A stretch of DNA of 64,000 nucleotides, taken from NCBI GenBank assembly GCA_033026295.1, contig CM065182.1, positions 9,796,001-9,860,000 on the forward strand. The letters are read 5' to 3'. A program made the position numbers and the translations under genes. This DNA is from Channa striata. Its lineage: Eukaryota > Chordata > Actinopteri > Anabantiformes > Channidae. This document shows, piece after piece, positions 25,826 to 39,589 of the stretch. Position 1 is the first letter of the stretch. Every line of letters begins with the position of its first letter. A model generated the notes under the pieces. That model searched no databases. It was given only the letters and a program-made list of their open reading frames with translations, and was not told the DNA's origin.

Positions 25826-28800
25826 TTACCAAAAGTGAAACCAACATAGCCATCCTTTAAATTATTTGCCAACCCTTCCTTTCACTTGACTGTGAATCGC
25901 CCAACAGTGTTTTGATTTGTATGATTTGTATGATCTCAGCTGTCAGAACAGTGCAGCACTTCAATTTGTTTAAGTTCAGTTACTGATGTCTGTTTGTGTT
26001 CGGATGCTTTAAGAACTTTGTAGGCACTGACGCAGTTTGCCTGGGAACACTAGACCTGCAAGCACATGCAGATACTCTAAGCATAATGTGTTGGAAATTT
26101 TGTTATTGACTTTAAAACTGCGTGATAACATGTCATGTACACAGGGTTTAGTTGTAGTCGGTTAATGATCCACCTGTTGGCGTGTGAAAGAGAAAAACAT
26201 GATCTTTGTTATAACTTTTCAAGCCTTTCCTAGGTTGTCGTCTGAAGTGACACCTGCAGACTGACAGGTGGATCACTTTTTAAGAACTATGCCTGCCTGG
26301 GAGTATATATTTTTCAGACATGATGCCATGTGCTCTCTAAATAAAGATGCACAGCTACTACCTTCGCCCATGCACCAGTGTGAGATATGGCTGCATGTTT
26401 TCCCTTAAACAGTTACGCAATTATGTAAAACCAGTTTGTTGCTTTACATTATAAATAGATCCAAAAATTGAATAAATGCATTGTTTTCTCATAAAATGGT
26501 GATATAAAGCAAATATAACGTTTTGAAATGGCCTAGTAAAAGTTCTGACATTAAAGGCTGGGTCCACAAATTTTGAGACATCAGTCTTGAGACATCAGTG
26601 TTCATTCTGGTTATCACTTCCTCAAGCTTTACAGGGGACGTGACGCAGGTAAAAAGCGATAATCCTTGTTACGTGGAAAAATGTATTCTAGTTTGTGTCT
26701 AAAAATAATGTGAGGGTTCGATAGTCATTGATCAAGTATGTTAATTAAGGTGATATTTTCACAAGTTACACTCCTTTGTAATATAAATGTCCTTTTTGTG
26801 TTTACCCATCAAGTCATGTAAGAACAACAAGGGGATTCTGTACTGAAAAGGTTACAGCTTTACAGGATACCCACTTTCTTTGACCGATTTAGAAGGTTGA
26901 AGCCTTATGTTGTCTCCAGAAAAGCTACTCAGTTTAACACAGGGGGAGGACTGTGATTTTTCACCTCCATTACTTACATAAGCAGCATTTCTTGGAAAGA
27001 TCTCTTAAGAGGCCAGAAGAGCAAAACCTGTTCCAGTGTTTATTCATGCACCTGACTATCGTTTTAAGACCGAGTTGAATATTTGTGAGCATGGCATTTC
27101 ATTCTATAGAAATGGTGTGGAAGCATAGAATTCATGAATGCCAGCCAACATTCTTGAGTTCAAGCTGTTCTTAGGTAGAAGTGGGCTAGAATTCCTCCAA
27201 GCTGAAATGATAACTTCACAGTAAGGAAACACCAGTTTCCACCTGAGAGATTAGGATTCACTTACTTTCACCATAAACACAGTAAAGATTCTATAACCTT
27301 CACAATAAATGAATGCATCATACATGATACAACAGAAGATTGTAAACAGTTTTTAAACTTTCAAGCATCCCTGTAGAATAATCCACATGGATATTGTGAA
27401 CCAGCAAACCAAAAAGGTTATAAAGTGGGCTAAAGTGCTTTACTCAGTATTCAGTTATTGTGAAATGATTCTTAACTGTGTGAGAACAGAAAATGCTTCT
27501 GTGAAGAATTTGACTATAAAATAACAATAAGCAGAGACACCAGTGTTACTTTATAGTGTGTGTACTGTAATTTACTTTAAAAGTATATGACCATATTTAG
27601 AATAAGAACACTGGAATAACTGTGGGTCTACAGTAGTTTGCCAGTATGTTACTGTTGATTTATAGAGCTTCATACTCTGTTACTTTTAGAATTAGTTCCT
27701 ACACATTGCCAAAAATAAAAATAAAACTACTGAGAAAACCAAAGAATAAAAATTTAAATCAAATAAAAAATAAAATTTTCTGAAAGATTGGCGGAGTTTA
27801 CAGAATGTCAGTGATTTCTAAACTGACATGTACCGCATCAGGATATTTGACAGAAAGTCCAATAATCCTTTAATGCAGACATCACTGAAGTCATGTGCAT
27901 AACCTTAGATGCTGAAATTGCTGTAGACCGAAAGCTAGAAAAAGAGTAAGGAAGGACTTGACTGAAGTGTCTTCTTCAATCACTGATGAGTGTTTTTAGC
28001 ACAAACAACAAAAAATGATCAGTCACCTGCAAAGCACAAAAATATGAAACAAACTGAAAAAAGAAATTCTTCCATGTGCTGAGAGACACACAAAAAACGG
28101 CAGTTTTACATTCAGCTCCATAGTGGCGCATGTAAAGATGAGTGAGCACAAGAAAATCTGTCTGTAAACAAAAAACTTTTCAAAAGTCTTAAACATGTTG
28201 CTGTCAGGCTTTGTTAAACAAAAGTTCATGAGCTACTGCCAATTTCAGCTCCCTGATGTCATGTAACATTTGCTAAAGTGTCGACAGATCAGTTGTCGCT
28301 GGAGATGAAACGTTACCTTGTTGGTTGAACTCCATATGGACTGAAGCAGGAAGGAAGCTCTGCTGGAGTAGCCAGTCACATCTTGTCATTCAAAATAGAG
28401 TATGATTGACCATGTTGTAAATCCATTCAAGAGTCTTAAAAATTGAACCGTCTTCTGTTTAGGCTTAAAATATACAGTATTTTAAATATGCATTTGTACG
28501 ACCACCGTTGTTTGTGCAGCCGTATTTTTGCTGTGATTTAAAGCCACAATAAAACATGTCCTCATCACTTCATTTTATTTAGTTATGTATTTTCAGATCT
28601 TCCGAAACTAAACCTTAAGCAGCACAAAACTCTTGCAAAGATGATGCATCAGTAGAAACGCAAATCAACAACTGATGCAAAAAAGTGCAGAACAAACTGG
28701 AAATTCAAGGTAAATCGGCAGTTTTTTTTCTTTCAGATTATGCAAATGAAACCTCATTTAAATGCCTCCCATCGTGGAAAAATGATATAAAGTGGATTTT

Positions 28801-30359
28801 CATCACTATAAAAGAACATGTGTGCAATAAAGCAAGGCTGTTAAATCCATCCACTATTCCATCCGTGCCATTTGGTCCAGGACTGGTGCTGAAGCAGTCA
28901 CCCATGCATGTCTGCCCTAACACATCATTGCAGATCAAAGCATGGCTGGGATATGTAAAGCTGAAGGGGCTAATAGAGTGACCACATCCAATACAAAATA
29001 TATTACGGTATATTTGCTTCTGACAGGGATTGATGGGATACATTACCCAATGAAATTGGGAGTTTCTACAACACCAGCATAACTCCAGTACAGGCTCACT
29101 GCTGACACTTCTTGTACCGTGGAATTCATAGAATAAACTCAACTTAAAGTAACAATTTCACTCTACCCTCAAATCAGACTAAACGCCATTTGCTTTCACC
29201 TGATTATTCAGCATTTCCGTAGTGATTACAATACTTGTTACCCCAGCCAGATGTTTTCATTCACGAGGAGCAGTGTTTGTGATTGCCATGCCAATCAACA
29301 ACTTTGTTCATTCTGTAGGTCACCTAATAATAAGTTGGCAATAACCTGCTTGTCAGTATTTTTGTGGATGTTTCTTTCTGTTTTGAATAGATGTATCTAA
29401 GCACCTAAATGGCTATGTAGGAAGAATATTATTTCCCCGCTTTTAATCCTGCCCACAAAGTTCAGATTTTGTTTTTCCAAGCAGAGGAAATGGCAGTCAG
29501 TGAGCACAACACCAGATCTGCTTAAATGATCAAACAAATAATAGACGTGGGCAGCAATCCACAGCTCGAGAACCAGGTATCTTTTCACACTATGAATGAA
29601 CATGTATTGCAACATTAAGCAACGGTGGCACGAGGGGTCACTGAATATTGCTATGACCTTTACAGTCGTCATATCTCCAACTTATTAACACTGATGGCTC
29701 GTGGTTCACTATGAAGCAATAACCTTTGTGTGGAAGCTCAGCATACATAGTGTAGATAAACACTGACTTTAAATTAAATTAGGAAACCAATAAGGGACTG
29801 GCATCTACAACTGGGCTTTCTTACCAAACCCTAAAATCTGCATAAAACTGCACCACGAAACACAAGCTGCAGCTTTTGTGACAGTCCTTCGATTTGAACT
29901 TCATGGTAGATGTCAGGCAAGCTGTGCAGGACGTCCTAAAATATCCCAGAACTTGAATTAATCTGTAAGAAAATGTGGAAAAATTCTTAAATTAAGAATA
30001 GAAAGAGTCTTGAGTGGCAACAAAAAAGTGTTTGCAAGCTGTGATGCCTGCCAAAGGGAGCGGATAACTAATTTAGTTTCTATTTTTTAATTTCCTAGAA
30101 AAATAAAAATAACAGTGCAGTGACATTTTAAAAAAGCTCATTTTGATGCTGTTTGCTGTAGGGATAACATTTTACTCCCCCAAAATATCAGAATTTTTCT
30201 AGCCGTGTGCAGTCTTTCGCATGTACAGTATTTACATTTTTATTTGTATTATTATTTATGTTTGTGGGGGATAAAAGATGCGTGTGCAGCGTGTTAAAGC
30301 AAGTTCGTGCAGGTGAATAACAATGCTAATTTGTTTCTGCTGTCCCTTACTAATTGCAA
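25826..30359. other. Unique DNA with a spaced inverted repeat
   Basis: TGATCCACCTGT at 26166-26177 and ACAGGTGGATCA at 26264-26275 are perfect inverted 12-mers, 86 bases apart. A 14-base word (TTGAGACATCAGTC) is nearly duplicated at 26573-26599. A minus-strand frame of 134 codons (28738-29142) is paired with an overlapping plus-strand frame and is not recognised as protein. No gene is supported. Confidence 0.4.
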
Positions 30360-30700
30360 ACAATCTGACCGTTATGCAAAAGCTGTGTAATGTAATGTTA
30401 CATGCAGTGGCTGATGTATTTGGCAGGTACTCAGAAATGTTTGCTTTCAGCAGGACATGATGGGAAGCTTATGCCAACAGCCAGACCCTAAACACACCCA
30501 CTCCCTAAAGCTCAGCTGGTTTTAAGGGCTGACTGTTTTCATGCTTCATCTGATCCTGCCTTATCTCCCATTAGGCTTGTCAAACCTCCCGGGACGTGTT
30601 GGATACTCGAAAATCAACGCGGCCGTGCCTTTGTGAAAATAATGAAGTGTTAAGATTTTATTAGCGAATAATTCAGGAAATATCATTGTTTTTACAAATA
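30360..30700. promoter_or_regulatory. Possible conserved regulatory element
   Basis: Repeat-free sequence of mixed composition with homeodomain-type AT words at its right end (ATTAGCGAATAATTC near 30660). It lies a few hundred bases from another similar stretch (30955-31135). Function and conservation are inferred only. Confidence 0.28.
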
Positions 30701-30954
30701 TGAATGGCACAGCTTTTTAGAAAATCTTTTGTAAATAGAATTTTGTTCTGCCTTTTTATAAGACTACCAGGACTGTCTGCACTGGAACAGCCTTGACTCA
30801 ACGGCCAGTGTACAGCTAATTATTGTTGGAACTCATCTTGGATTTAGACCAATGGCTTCAAGGTCCAACACCACAGCATCGGCTGATGCACTGTATTTAA
30901 AGTGCATTGCAGTCACAGATTCATCTTGATTAGACTCTTAGAACATTTATTAAA

Positions 30955-31135
30955 CTCCCATTTTACCCGTTGAGGGTGTTGGCTTTTTTGAGTTGGTTTC
31001 AAATAAAAAGTCACCCTCGCTGAACAATGAGCTAAAGAGGAAGCACGAAAGGCTGGCGAGCATTAAATCATATTGACAACTGCTAATGAATATTCCAGGT
31101 GCAAGAAAGGGAGGCTTAGGCTTAGCTCCCCTGTT
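30955..31135. promoter_or_regulatory. Possible conserved regulatory element
   Basis: Contains GCATTAAATCATATTGACAA and CTAATGAATATTCC (about 31060-31097), a string of homeodomain-like words in unique sequence. No coding frame is supported. Confidence 0.3.
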
Positions 31136-33999
31136 TTCGAGATAATGTGAAGTTGGTTTACACTAGACATCACAAGCATTGTGTGTTTTCCTCCATATTT
31201 CGCTGAATATCAGAACCACTTTGAGTTTATCAAAAGCAGCAGCATTTTTCTCTTGGAAAATAAGCGATGCCTCTGGTAGTTCACAGACAAAAGCATTGTC
31301 ACGGCATCTGGATTACACCATTTCACAGCAGGATTCCATTTTTTTTTGAGAAAGAAAAAGGGAAGGGGGGGGAGCAGAGGTATAAATACAAAAGAACAAT
31401 GCCTGCATTGCAAAGAATCTTGCTGATGCCTTCCTTTCTGGATTGCTCAGCAGCTCCCTCAGTTTGTGTGGCATTAGAGGAAGCACCGAGGGGAGTGGGC
31501 TCCCTTATGATCAATTACTCCACGTGTCAACCCGCAACACCACCAACTTCTTGCCAGTGACCTTTCCCTGTGGAACATAAGCTCTGATCCTCATTTTTTT
31601 GCTTTGTCAGCGGTGTTTCCTGCAAAATGCTGTTGTATACATTTTGACCCCCAAATGCCCCTTTGTGTTAAATAATCAAACTATAATATAATGTAAAGTG
31701 TCGATTGGCACCACTGCTGAGCAATGTGTTCAGTAGTTGTAAGAAAAGACTTTGGCAAATCACATCACAAGTCACATCACATCTTTGTCCACACATTGTT
31801 TACTCGATGTGTTATCTATTCAAAATGTGTGAGTAAAGTTTATGGTTTTCAAGGATGCTTGAGAAAACGAAAATATTTAAAATTCACATTGCTTGATCTA
31901 ATAGGCATCATTGTAATCCTCTCTTTAGACTCTGAAATCTCTACAGGTGATTAGATTCTTAACAGTTGAATTAATGGCTTAAATTATACAAATATAACAG
32001 AGGTGAAAAAATAATTTAAACAAAACTGCATTTGTGCTGGCCTTGCCTTATTAAGTGTTATGAATATGTAAATATTAATCTTGTCAGAATGATGGACGTG
32101 ATTTGTTTGTCCTCTGTTTGTATTCATTCATCCATATACTGTTTGTCCAATTTGTTTGGTCTTTCCTGAAAAACAATCTTTATTGTCCTTGCCTTCCAAA
32201 CATCCCCTCAGAGTATTTTGAACTATACATTGAACAAAAACTATCACAACACCAATATTCAGGTTGACTTAATTAATATGGTTACGTGGCATTATCTCGG
32301 ACAAACTACATATGACAGGGGCTCAACATAGATGGATGGGTTCATTTAACAAGCTTCGTGTTTTGCTAACACTGTGTGGCCAAGTGCCCACCAGCCCACG
32401 TAGAGTCTCCAGGTCAGTTTAACCTTGAGCACAGGGGGTGTAGCAGCACTGTACGCAGCTGTAACCCTGCCAAGAGGCAGGGGCACCTTTTGCTGGCTGC
32501 ACTACAGTAAGCAGTCATTGTCAGAAATCCAATTGTTTTTTAATAGAAATGCCCTCAGCTACAAGGATGTATGTTTTTCCATAGATAGCTAAATTATCTT
32601 CACACCATAGCTACAGTACATGGCACAGTTCTCACTTATACCGTGCTGGTGGACCATGCAGTCCAGACCGCACATATTCCACATGTAAACGTGTGTTTTT
32701 TCAGATTGAAATAAAATGATGGCTACTGCATTAAAGTTTCAGGTATAAGATTTAATTTCAGTAGGTCAACATTAACAAAAAAGCTGCTTATATGGATGTT
32801 TTGTACTGCGAATCTAAAGTGGAGAACAGAATAGTCAGCATGGCAAATACTTTTTGCAGCGAGAGTTGGAAACAAAGTTTTTTTATTTTTAGTCTCAAAT
32901 GAGGCTCGTTTGAAGGCTACAAGTACACAGCATCTTTGCTGGTTTCTCCTCCGTGATTATTTGCTGTTACTTTCATAGTTCACAGCTATCGAGCTCCAGG
33001 ACACGGAGTCAGTTGGGAGCGTTAAGATCGGGTCTGTAACTGCATCGCACTACAGGCTCATTTGGGCACATAATCAGTTCGCATTTTTGGGCAAATTGGT
33101 TTCAACCAGCAACACCCCACCCCCAAATATTTGGCAGTCATACATGCCTAAGCCATAACAGAAGCACCATCATGCTCGACAGATGAGATGCTATTTTGCT
33201 CCAGGGCGACAGTGTTGTTTAAGCTGTCGGTTCTTCACCCATCCATTATTTGGATTTAGAATGAGATATTTTGACATCTGGGCCAGTTTTCAAATTTGGT
33301 GCAGCCAGTTTTTCATTTTATTTTGAGGCATCTTGACTCCATTCATGATCCCAAAGGGATTTGCCCTTGTTGAATCATTTACCGTCCAGTCTTACCTCTG
33401 CTGCCACTCTCTATAAAAACTTTTGTTTTCAGCCCAACTGTTAATGGGATGTCATGTTCTGCATTGGCAAGCTCCGTAGGAACATTTCTGGTAAATTGCT
33501 TTGTAAGGCAGCATAATTGGTTAAACGAGAGAATAATATCAATAAAACATGACAGCATCTATGGTATTCCATCGTTTTCTTCCATTCGAGAACAATCAAT
33601 TGTTTTATGTAGATTGCAATTGAAAATCATTTGAATCCATCTTAAACATCACATCCCTTTTTGTAGGATTGTGTAGAGAGAGCATTTGCCTTCGACAAGC
33701 ATTAATCATGAAGCTAGTAGAAGTATGGCAAGAGAAATAAATCAAAGGCTGCTTTGGTCTCTGCCCCCAAGTTTGGCACCAAAACAAGACCTACTCATCA
33801 CACAGTGCTGCGACTTACAGCCCACAGGCATAGTCATGACATTTCTCAGTTTTAAGATACAGGGAGGAAAATGCTAATGAAGTGGCTGGATGGGAAATGT
33901 CATTTTTTTTTGAGAAAATGCCGCTCTATGTTTTGTGGTCTGTGCTTATGTGCGCCTCCTTGTCAAGTTGGAGAGGCAGAAAAGTGAGTACAGGCTGAC
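31136..33999. other. Unique DNA without recognised gene
   Basis: Holds a G8 run at 31365-31372 in a purine-rich patch. A 30-base patch near 32227 loosely resembles a mariner-type terminus but has no partner. Open frames of 60-97 codons are unrecognised. Confidence 0.4.
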
Positions 34000-34091
34000 T
34001 TTTGACTTTTTTTCCCCTACCCCTAGGGGCCACGACAGAAACGCAGCGCACCAACAATGGCTGACTCTTTCTGCTCGGAAAGAGGTGGAGG
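34000..34091 (+). other. Possible exon start: 3' splice site followed by ATG
   Basis: A strong 3' splice-site arrangement ends at 34026: a CTGAC branch-like word, then TTTTTTTCCCCTACCCCTAG. The DNA after it is open, and ten codons later an ATG at 34057-34059 has a favourable context (ACAATGG). The frame from that ATG runs 43 codons to a TAG at 34186-34188, through a Trp run made by a TGG repeat, so a real protein end is unlikely. If this is an exon, a donor such as GAG|GTGG near 34084-34088 would be needed, and it is weak. The amino-acid sequence is not recognised. Confidence 0.25.
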
Positions 34092-34103
34092 GGTTTTTGG
34101 GGA

Positions 34104-34124
34104 GTGGTGGTGGTGGTGGGGGGG
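34104..34124. repeat. TGG/GGT triplet tract with G run
   Basis: Five TGG units followed by a run of seven or more G. It may form non-B structure and makes a Trp-only reading frame. Confidence 0.85.
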
Positions 34125-34189
34125 TTCGAAGGGGGTGCTGGAGGGGTTTATCTTAGTCATGGTAATTGGTTTGCTGGTGTGGAAGTAGG

Positions 34190-37100
34190 ATCATTCGAGA
34201 AAACCTCATTCAGTCTGACTCCCTCCCATTTATCTGTCTGGAAGGCTGCAGGGAGAAAGGGGAGAAGGATAGAGAGAGGGAGGGAGTGAAGGAGTGCTGC
34301 TGCAGAGGTATTTTCATACAAAGGCTGGAGAAAGTGAGTGGGTATGTCTGAAGGCTCAATCTGATGCCATTCTAAAATGAAGGATGCTTTTTTTTTTGCA
34401 TTCTTCCAAATAGCTTTTACTTTTTATCCCTTGGCATCCCCATGTGATGCCTAATGCACCTGTTTGCGTGCATGTGAAAGGGGGAAAGGTAGGACTGTAA
34501 TACGACAGGACAGGTGTGCCATCTTCAAATCATTTTTCAGTTTCAGATTAGATTAATGAAGGTGGAAATTGAACTCCACTTTTTGGCCCAGCATTGTCTT
34601 TAAAGATGTCTTATTATGCATAATTTCAGGTTTAAGTTTTTATTCTTGGGGCTCTACTGAAATAGTTCTTAAAAAACGCTTATTTTTCTTATAATGGTCC
34701 TTCATATTGTACTTCTTTCGCAGCTCTGTGTGAAATATTGCATTTTAGCTCCTGTCTCTTCAGACCGTTCTTAAAATCTGAGAAGTGACAGAAGTGACAT
34801 CACTTCACATTTTCACAGAGCGAGAACCCAAGCAGTGAGACAAGGAGAAAGGTTGTAAACAAGAATACAGTTTAGTAAGATGATCAAGGTATGACTGAAA
34901 GTGTACAGTGATGGATGTTTCCGTTGGACAGGAAAATAATTTTACTTTGCCTCTTTAGTCTGTCTTGCAAAAAAATTTGGCTGACGCTGTGGATTTTTAA
35001 AAGCTGTGTCTTTATATGTCTTACCCTGTGACATACATTGGCTTGTAATATGGTTATTTCAAAAGGAAGAATCTAGCTTTTTTCTTATCACCTGTCCAAA
35101 TAAAAAAAGGCTAAAATCATGATAAAGTGCTTCCAGCATCCTTGTGGTAAGTGTGTCCTCGGATTCACCTACAATAACCAAACCTTATTTACTGAGAAAA
35201 ATGTAGTGAGACCTCTCACATGTCTTTTACACTGTGGCCCAATTTCACAGGTGATCAGATGTGTTCCTCTGGCCCACTCTCCACGCTGTGTTCAATTTGT
35301 TGGTGTCACTATCTTTCAACTTTGGCCCACCTTCCAATTTGTTCTCTTGGCCCCAATCTGTCTTGTTGGCTAGCCGATTTGATTTATTTATTTATGCATT
35401 TATTTGTTTTACAGTTTTGCAATTGTTAAATGTCTGCTGTTTTTTTTGGACAGAGCTGCGAATTTCCATAGGAAACAGCGTTGAGTTTCGTGAGGGTCAC
35501 CGCACACGAATGAGTATTATTGCTGGGACAGGGGGAAGTCACTGCTGGGCTCTCTATCTGAAGTTGCTGCTTATACTATTCTACCTGCCAGGGTAACAGC
35601 TAAACTCCTAGAGCATTTCACCATCAAGACAAAAAAATAAGTGTGACAATATGTATGATAGTAATAAAGGTATTCAAATGTCATCAAAAGTGGCCCTATT
35701 CAATAATAAAGGCACATCACCAGCTGTATAATCTATATCAAGAGTATGAATATTGTACAATATCTACATTTCATTCGGTTTCTGAACATCAACAAGTTGA
35801 TTGTACCCTTGTAAACAGTAAAGTTTTGAAATGACTACATGCCTCAATAGATTGGCAAGACGACGAATGTGCGAAAATCAGTGTCGGCTATAAAATGATC
35901 ACCTAGCTACAGAATTACCTGTGTGCAAGCAGGCATATTTATGCAGATTTATACAGGGTCGCTTGAATATTCAAACTGAAGTTTCAAGCCCTGTTGCTCA
36001 CTTTTAAAAGGTGTTGCTGCCCAGCAGCTGAGAAGTAATGGTAAAAGTTATCATGTCACTCACATAATAAAAATAAATACATCAATAGTAATAAAAATTA
36101 TACTATGAATGTTTTCAATTTGTGTTGGGGTGTTAGTAAGTTTTACATTATCAATGCCTTTTTTGTTATGTAATTTAGTAATACTGGTAAATGTGTATTG
36201 CTGGAAAAAAGAGGTGCCGAGACAATCTAAAGCTCTTTAACTAAAAGCAAAGTGTATGATTGAAAGAGCCCATTTCTGAATTGAAAAACTGTCATGAAGC
36301 TATGATCCAGCAGCACGACAACACCCAAAAGCAATGCATTATGCATTAGACTGTGGAGTATGCATGGCTGCTCGGGCCTATACTTGCAAACATTTTGATG
36401 CATCAGCAACACTGCCTTCTGCTCTTTCTTACTCTTGTCCATCACCCCTGCTATTCATAGAAGCCATTAATGATTTATTGAATAACAAATCGGAAGTAAT
36501 GGGACCCTAATCCGTCATCCTACCACTAGAACGCTCATAGCTCTAAGATGCTTCCTATATTTCATTTCCACATTTTTCACATTTTAATTTTGCAATTGCT
36601 TGAAAGATTAATTACTTTTTATTTCTAGGGAGTAAGACTTGGATGAAACAAGCTGGCCTCTTTGAATTTACCCTTGCCTGTACACAATAAACAAAAAAAA
36701 AAAAAAAATACTTTGTTGTATTGTGACGGTATTCCTGCAGCTGCGTGGTGCTCATTTTAATTACCACCATTCAGTTTTGTGGTGATGTAGATGACATGAT
36801 GTTTCAGAGAGCCGCAGTACAGTGAGGGCTTCTAGTGTTAATAATGGCAGGCAGATTGAACCCCTTTTTATTTCTTGCATTCTTAGATTAATCCATAAAA
36901 ACAGATGGACTGTGAAGAGGTATTGTGTGTGCAGTGGTGAAAAGCAATATCATTTATATTATTTTTAATTGGTTCCCCAAGGGCACTTGATGATGTGAAA
37001 AAGACAAACTAATGTATTACTGAGCCATATAAATTTTGGAGCTAATTTTAAATAAGCTTTCTTTCTTTCATTTAGATTTTTCTTTTCACTACATGCGTGT

Positions 37101-37789
37101 TTCATTTCGAGTATATTCTTAACAAACACTGGTTATATTTGCTGCTATGTAAGTTGACATGAGGTAGCAAGACTATGACATATTCATGCTTCAATGTTGG
37201 GCACTTAACTTGTTCTTGATCAGTTCTACTCAGCATCTGTTCTTCAGTCCAGGAAGGAAATCTGTTATGATCCACTTTTATGGAATAAAGTCCAATTAGT
37301 AGGTGTGCAAGGTATACTGTATCCTTTTAATCTACCTAATAATGTTCACATTGGGGTTCACTGAACTGAACACACATGCTACAGGTTTCCCTTTTTTCCT
37401 GTGTAACATGAAATTCTTTTAGTGGGCTTCTGAAACTTTGTTTCCATTACAGTAAACATGAATTTATTCAAAGGTTTGTAATATTAATGCAGCAGCAGGG
37501 ATAATGCAGTAGTCGGGCCACAGACAGGGTTTTTAAAAATACTGGTGGTGAATTTAAATTAGGTTTGTAAGGACAATGTATACAATACAGGAAACACTAA
37601 AGATCTAATCTGATTCTAAATATCTGTAAAATAGTCTCTTATTGATCATTCACGTTATAAGTTAAGTTTATGCAGCTGTTTTGTCTGTCAGAGCAAGAAT
37701 TGGCGTATCACAGTTGTATTCCTACACAACTGAAGTTGCATTTTACGTGCATGTCTATTGAGAGTCATATTTAAATCAGTTAAAGTAAA
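34190..37789. other. Unique DNA without recognised gene
   Basis: The left end is purine-rich (GGGAGAAAGG... to about 34340) with a donor-like AAA|GTGAGT near 34335, in the style of a 5' untranslated exon, but no promoter is evident. A GTG|GTAAGT donor-like site lies near 35146. An A16 tract occupies 36693-36708. No protein is recognised. Confidence 0.4.
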
Positions 37790-38225
37790 AGTTAAAGTGG
37801 ACGTTTCTGCCAGATGTAATGTGAACCTGTGATGTAGTAGTGTTGCCAAGAATGGGCAAGATGTCCTAGTTACTTTAACCTGTGTCCACAAAACACCTTA
37901 GCAGTTCATCCTTTCGAATCGGATGTTTGTGAAAAATTTGAAGGAATTCCCTTGAACCTTTACTGAGGTTAGATTCATAAAAATGAATGCAAGTTCACAG
38001 TGACTTTGATTGTTGACCTTTGACCCCCCTACACATTTAGTCAGTTAATGTTCAGTTTGGAGGCATCAGTGTGATGTTGCGTTTAAAAGTATGTGATGGA
38101 TGGAAGTGAAAGATGTGAGGTCCTCAAAATCTAATCAGTTCTTCAATGTCTCCTGGATGTTTTCCAAAATTGAAGACATGCCTTCAAGGCGTTTTGTGAC
38201 ATCACAAAAATGGGCAGATGCATCC
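37790..38225 (+). repeat. Decayed multi-unit fish repeat
   Basis: At least three related units can be read: one near 37790-37870 (AGTGGACGTTTCTGCC ... AAGAATGGGCAAG), one near 37900-38040 (CAGTTCATCC ... GACCTTTGACCCC), and one near 38120-38225 (AATCTAATCAGTTC ... CAAGGCGTTTTGTG ... AAAATGGGCAGATG). These phrases match a repeat I know to be very common in teleosts, usually found as tandem units of roughly 130 bases. Units here are diverged and interrupted. The right part overlaps the end of a 160-codon minus-strand frame (38143-38625), which is therefore not trusted as a gene. Confidence 0.75.
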
Positions 38226-39589
38226 AGTTCATTCTTGGTCTATTCAGTTTATGTGTGAGGAGGCATTTTTGACATAAATTACTGCTGTAATTTTTGTATA
38301 AATACACCTGTGCCTTTGTATTGTGAGGAAATGTCACATGCACAAGCGAAACTACTGTTACTTTGGCATCTGTTGTCTGTAGACATTCCGATTGCAGCTT
38401 AAATATATTTTCTGTAATGTTGGCCATCATAGCCTGACGTCTTGAATATTTGTTAACCTTCAGTATATAAGCAAAAAAACCTAATCTGCTTTCAACTGCT
38501 GCTCTTGTGGTCAGACACACACATTTGATGAGGTTGGATTCAGTCCTTATAACGTGAAACACACTCCAACTGCCAGAGCAGCTGGGGAGCACAACATTCC
38601 ATATAAATTGAGGCATAAGAAGCAAAACTTATGGCACAAGTCAAAGTAGTGATGCATTTGACACATGCTGTAACTGTATGAAGCTTTAAACAATAAAGAC
38701 TAGTTACTTTTCCCTATAGTTCAGTCTAATGTTTCCAGAGCCTGGCTGCCCTTAGGTTTAAGAAGTGCACAGATGGTTATGAGGCTCATGCTTGCTGTAA
38801 TCCCCAGGTTATGGAACATAGTTATGTGATTAATTAATAAGCTCCACCAGGCTGAAGGTATGTTAGAGTTTGGAGCCAGGAAAATAGCCCTAAGTCCCCC
38901 ATTCACAGCAGGGCTGTTCCAAGGTGGCTGGAAAATGTGCTGTACAACCGAAATTTTACAAATATTATCAAACTGTGTGTCACCAAGAATGAAGCCCACA
39001 TTAAGACATCATGCACCTGAAGAAATGATTTAATATGTTTAGGAAAGGATAACTCTGAATATGTGTTTTGCATAAAACCATCAATGTTCCCGATTCCGTC
39101 TGAGTGACACGTACAAAAGATTTTGTCCAGTTTACAATGTGCAATGTGTGCTAAAATGTGATTAAAATCTGGAGCATCTTTATCCAGTTCCATTTAAAAT
39201 ATATAGGGATACATAATGTATTTTACATGCAGGAGAAATACATGCTTTTCATTTTCATCTAAAATCATTTCTAAATATAACGGTGACTCACTCTAATGCA
39301 TATAACTGTAAGACTAAAGATTAAAGATGTAACTGTAATATTAATGCATTAAAATAAACCTTGAAAAGTTCTATGTACAGCATCCAAAACAATATAAAAT
39401 GTAGGAACTTACATAGTTTCAATATAGGGCTGATTGAATTATCAAGATTGTTTGTTTGTGGTTGTGATTAATGCCATGCTACATTTAATTTAATACCTTT
39501 CTTTCCCTACATTTTTTTAAATTATGGAAGTGTTTTCAACAGAATGTTTTCAAAATGAACTTGATGGTTCATTTGTTGGCCCTCTTAAA
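38226..39589. other. Unique AT-rich DNA without recognised gene
   Basis: A minus-strand open frame of 160 codons (38143-38625) begins inside unique DNA and ends inside the neighbouring repeat. It has no recognised domain, splice context or initiation context. Two more minus-strand frames (38721-39193) are likewise unrecognised. Confidence 0.4.

Noticed and set aside
28738..29142. 134-codon minus-strand frame as a Cys-rich protein
   Set aside because: An opposing plus-strand frame overlaps it, composition is ordinary AT-rich DNA, and no domain is recognised.
32227..32256. Mariner-type terminal sequence
   Set aside because: CATTGAACAAAAACTATC loosely resembles a fish mariner-like terminus, but the match is short and no inverted partner is found.
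38143..38625. 160-codon minus-strand open frame
   Set aside because: It ends inside a decayed repeat and has no recognised motif, start context or splice context.
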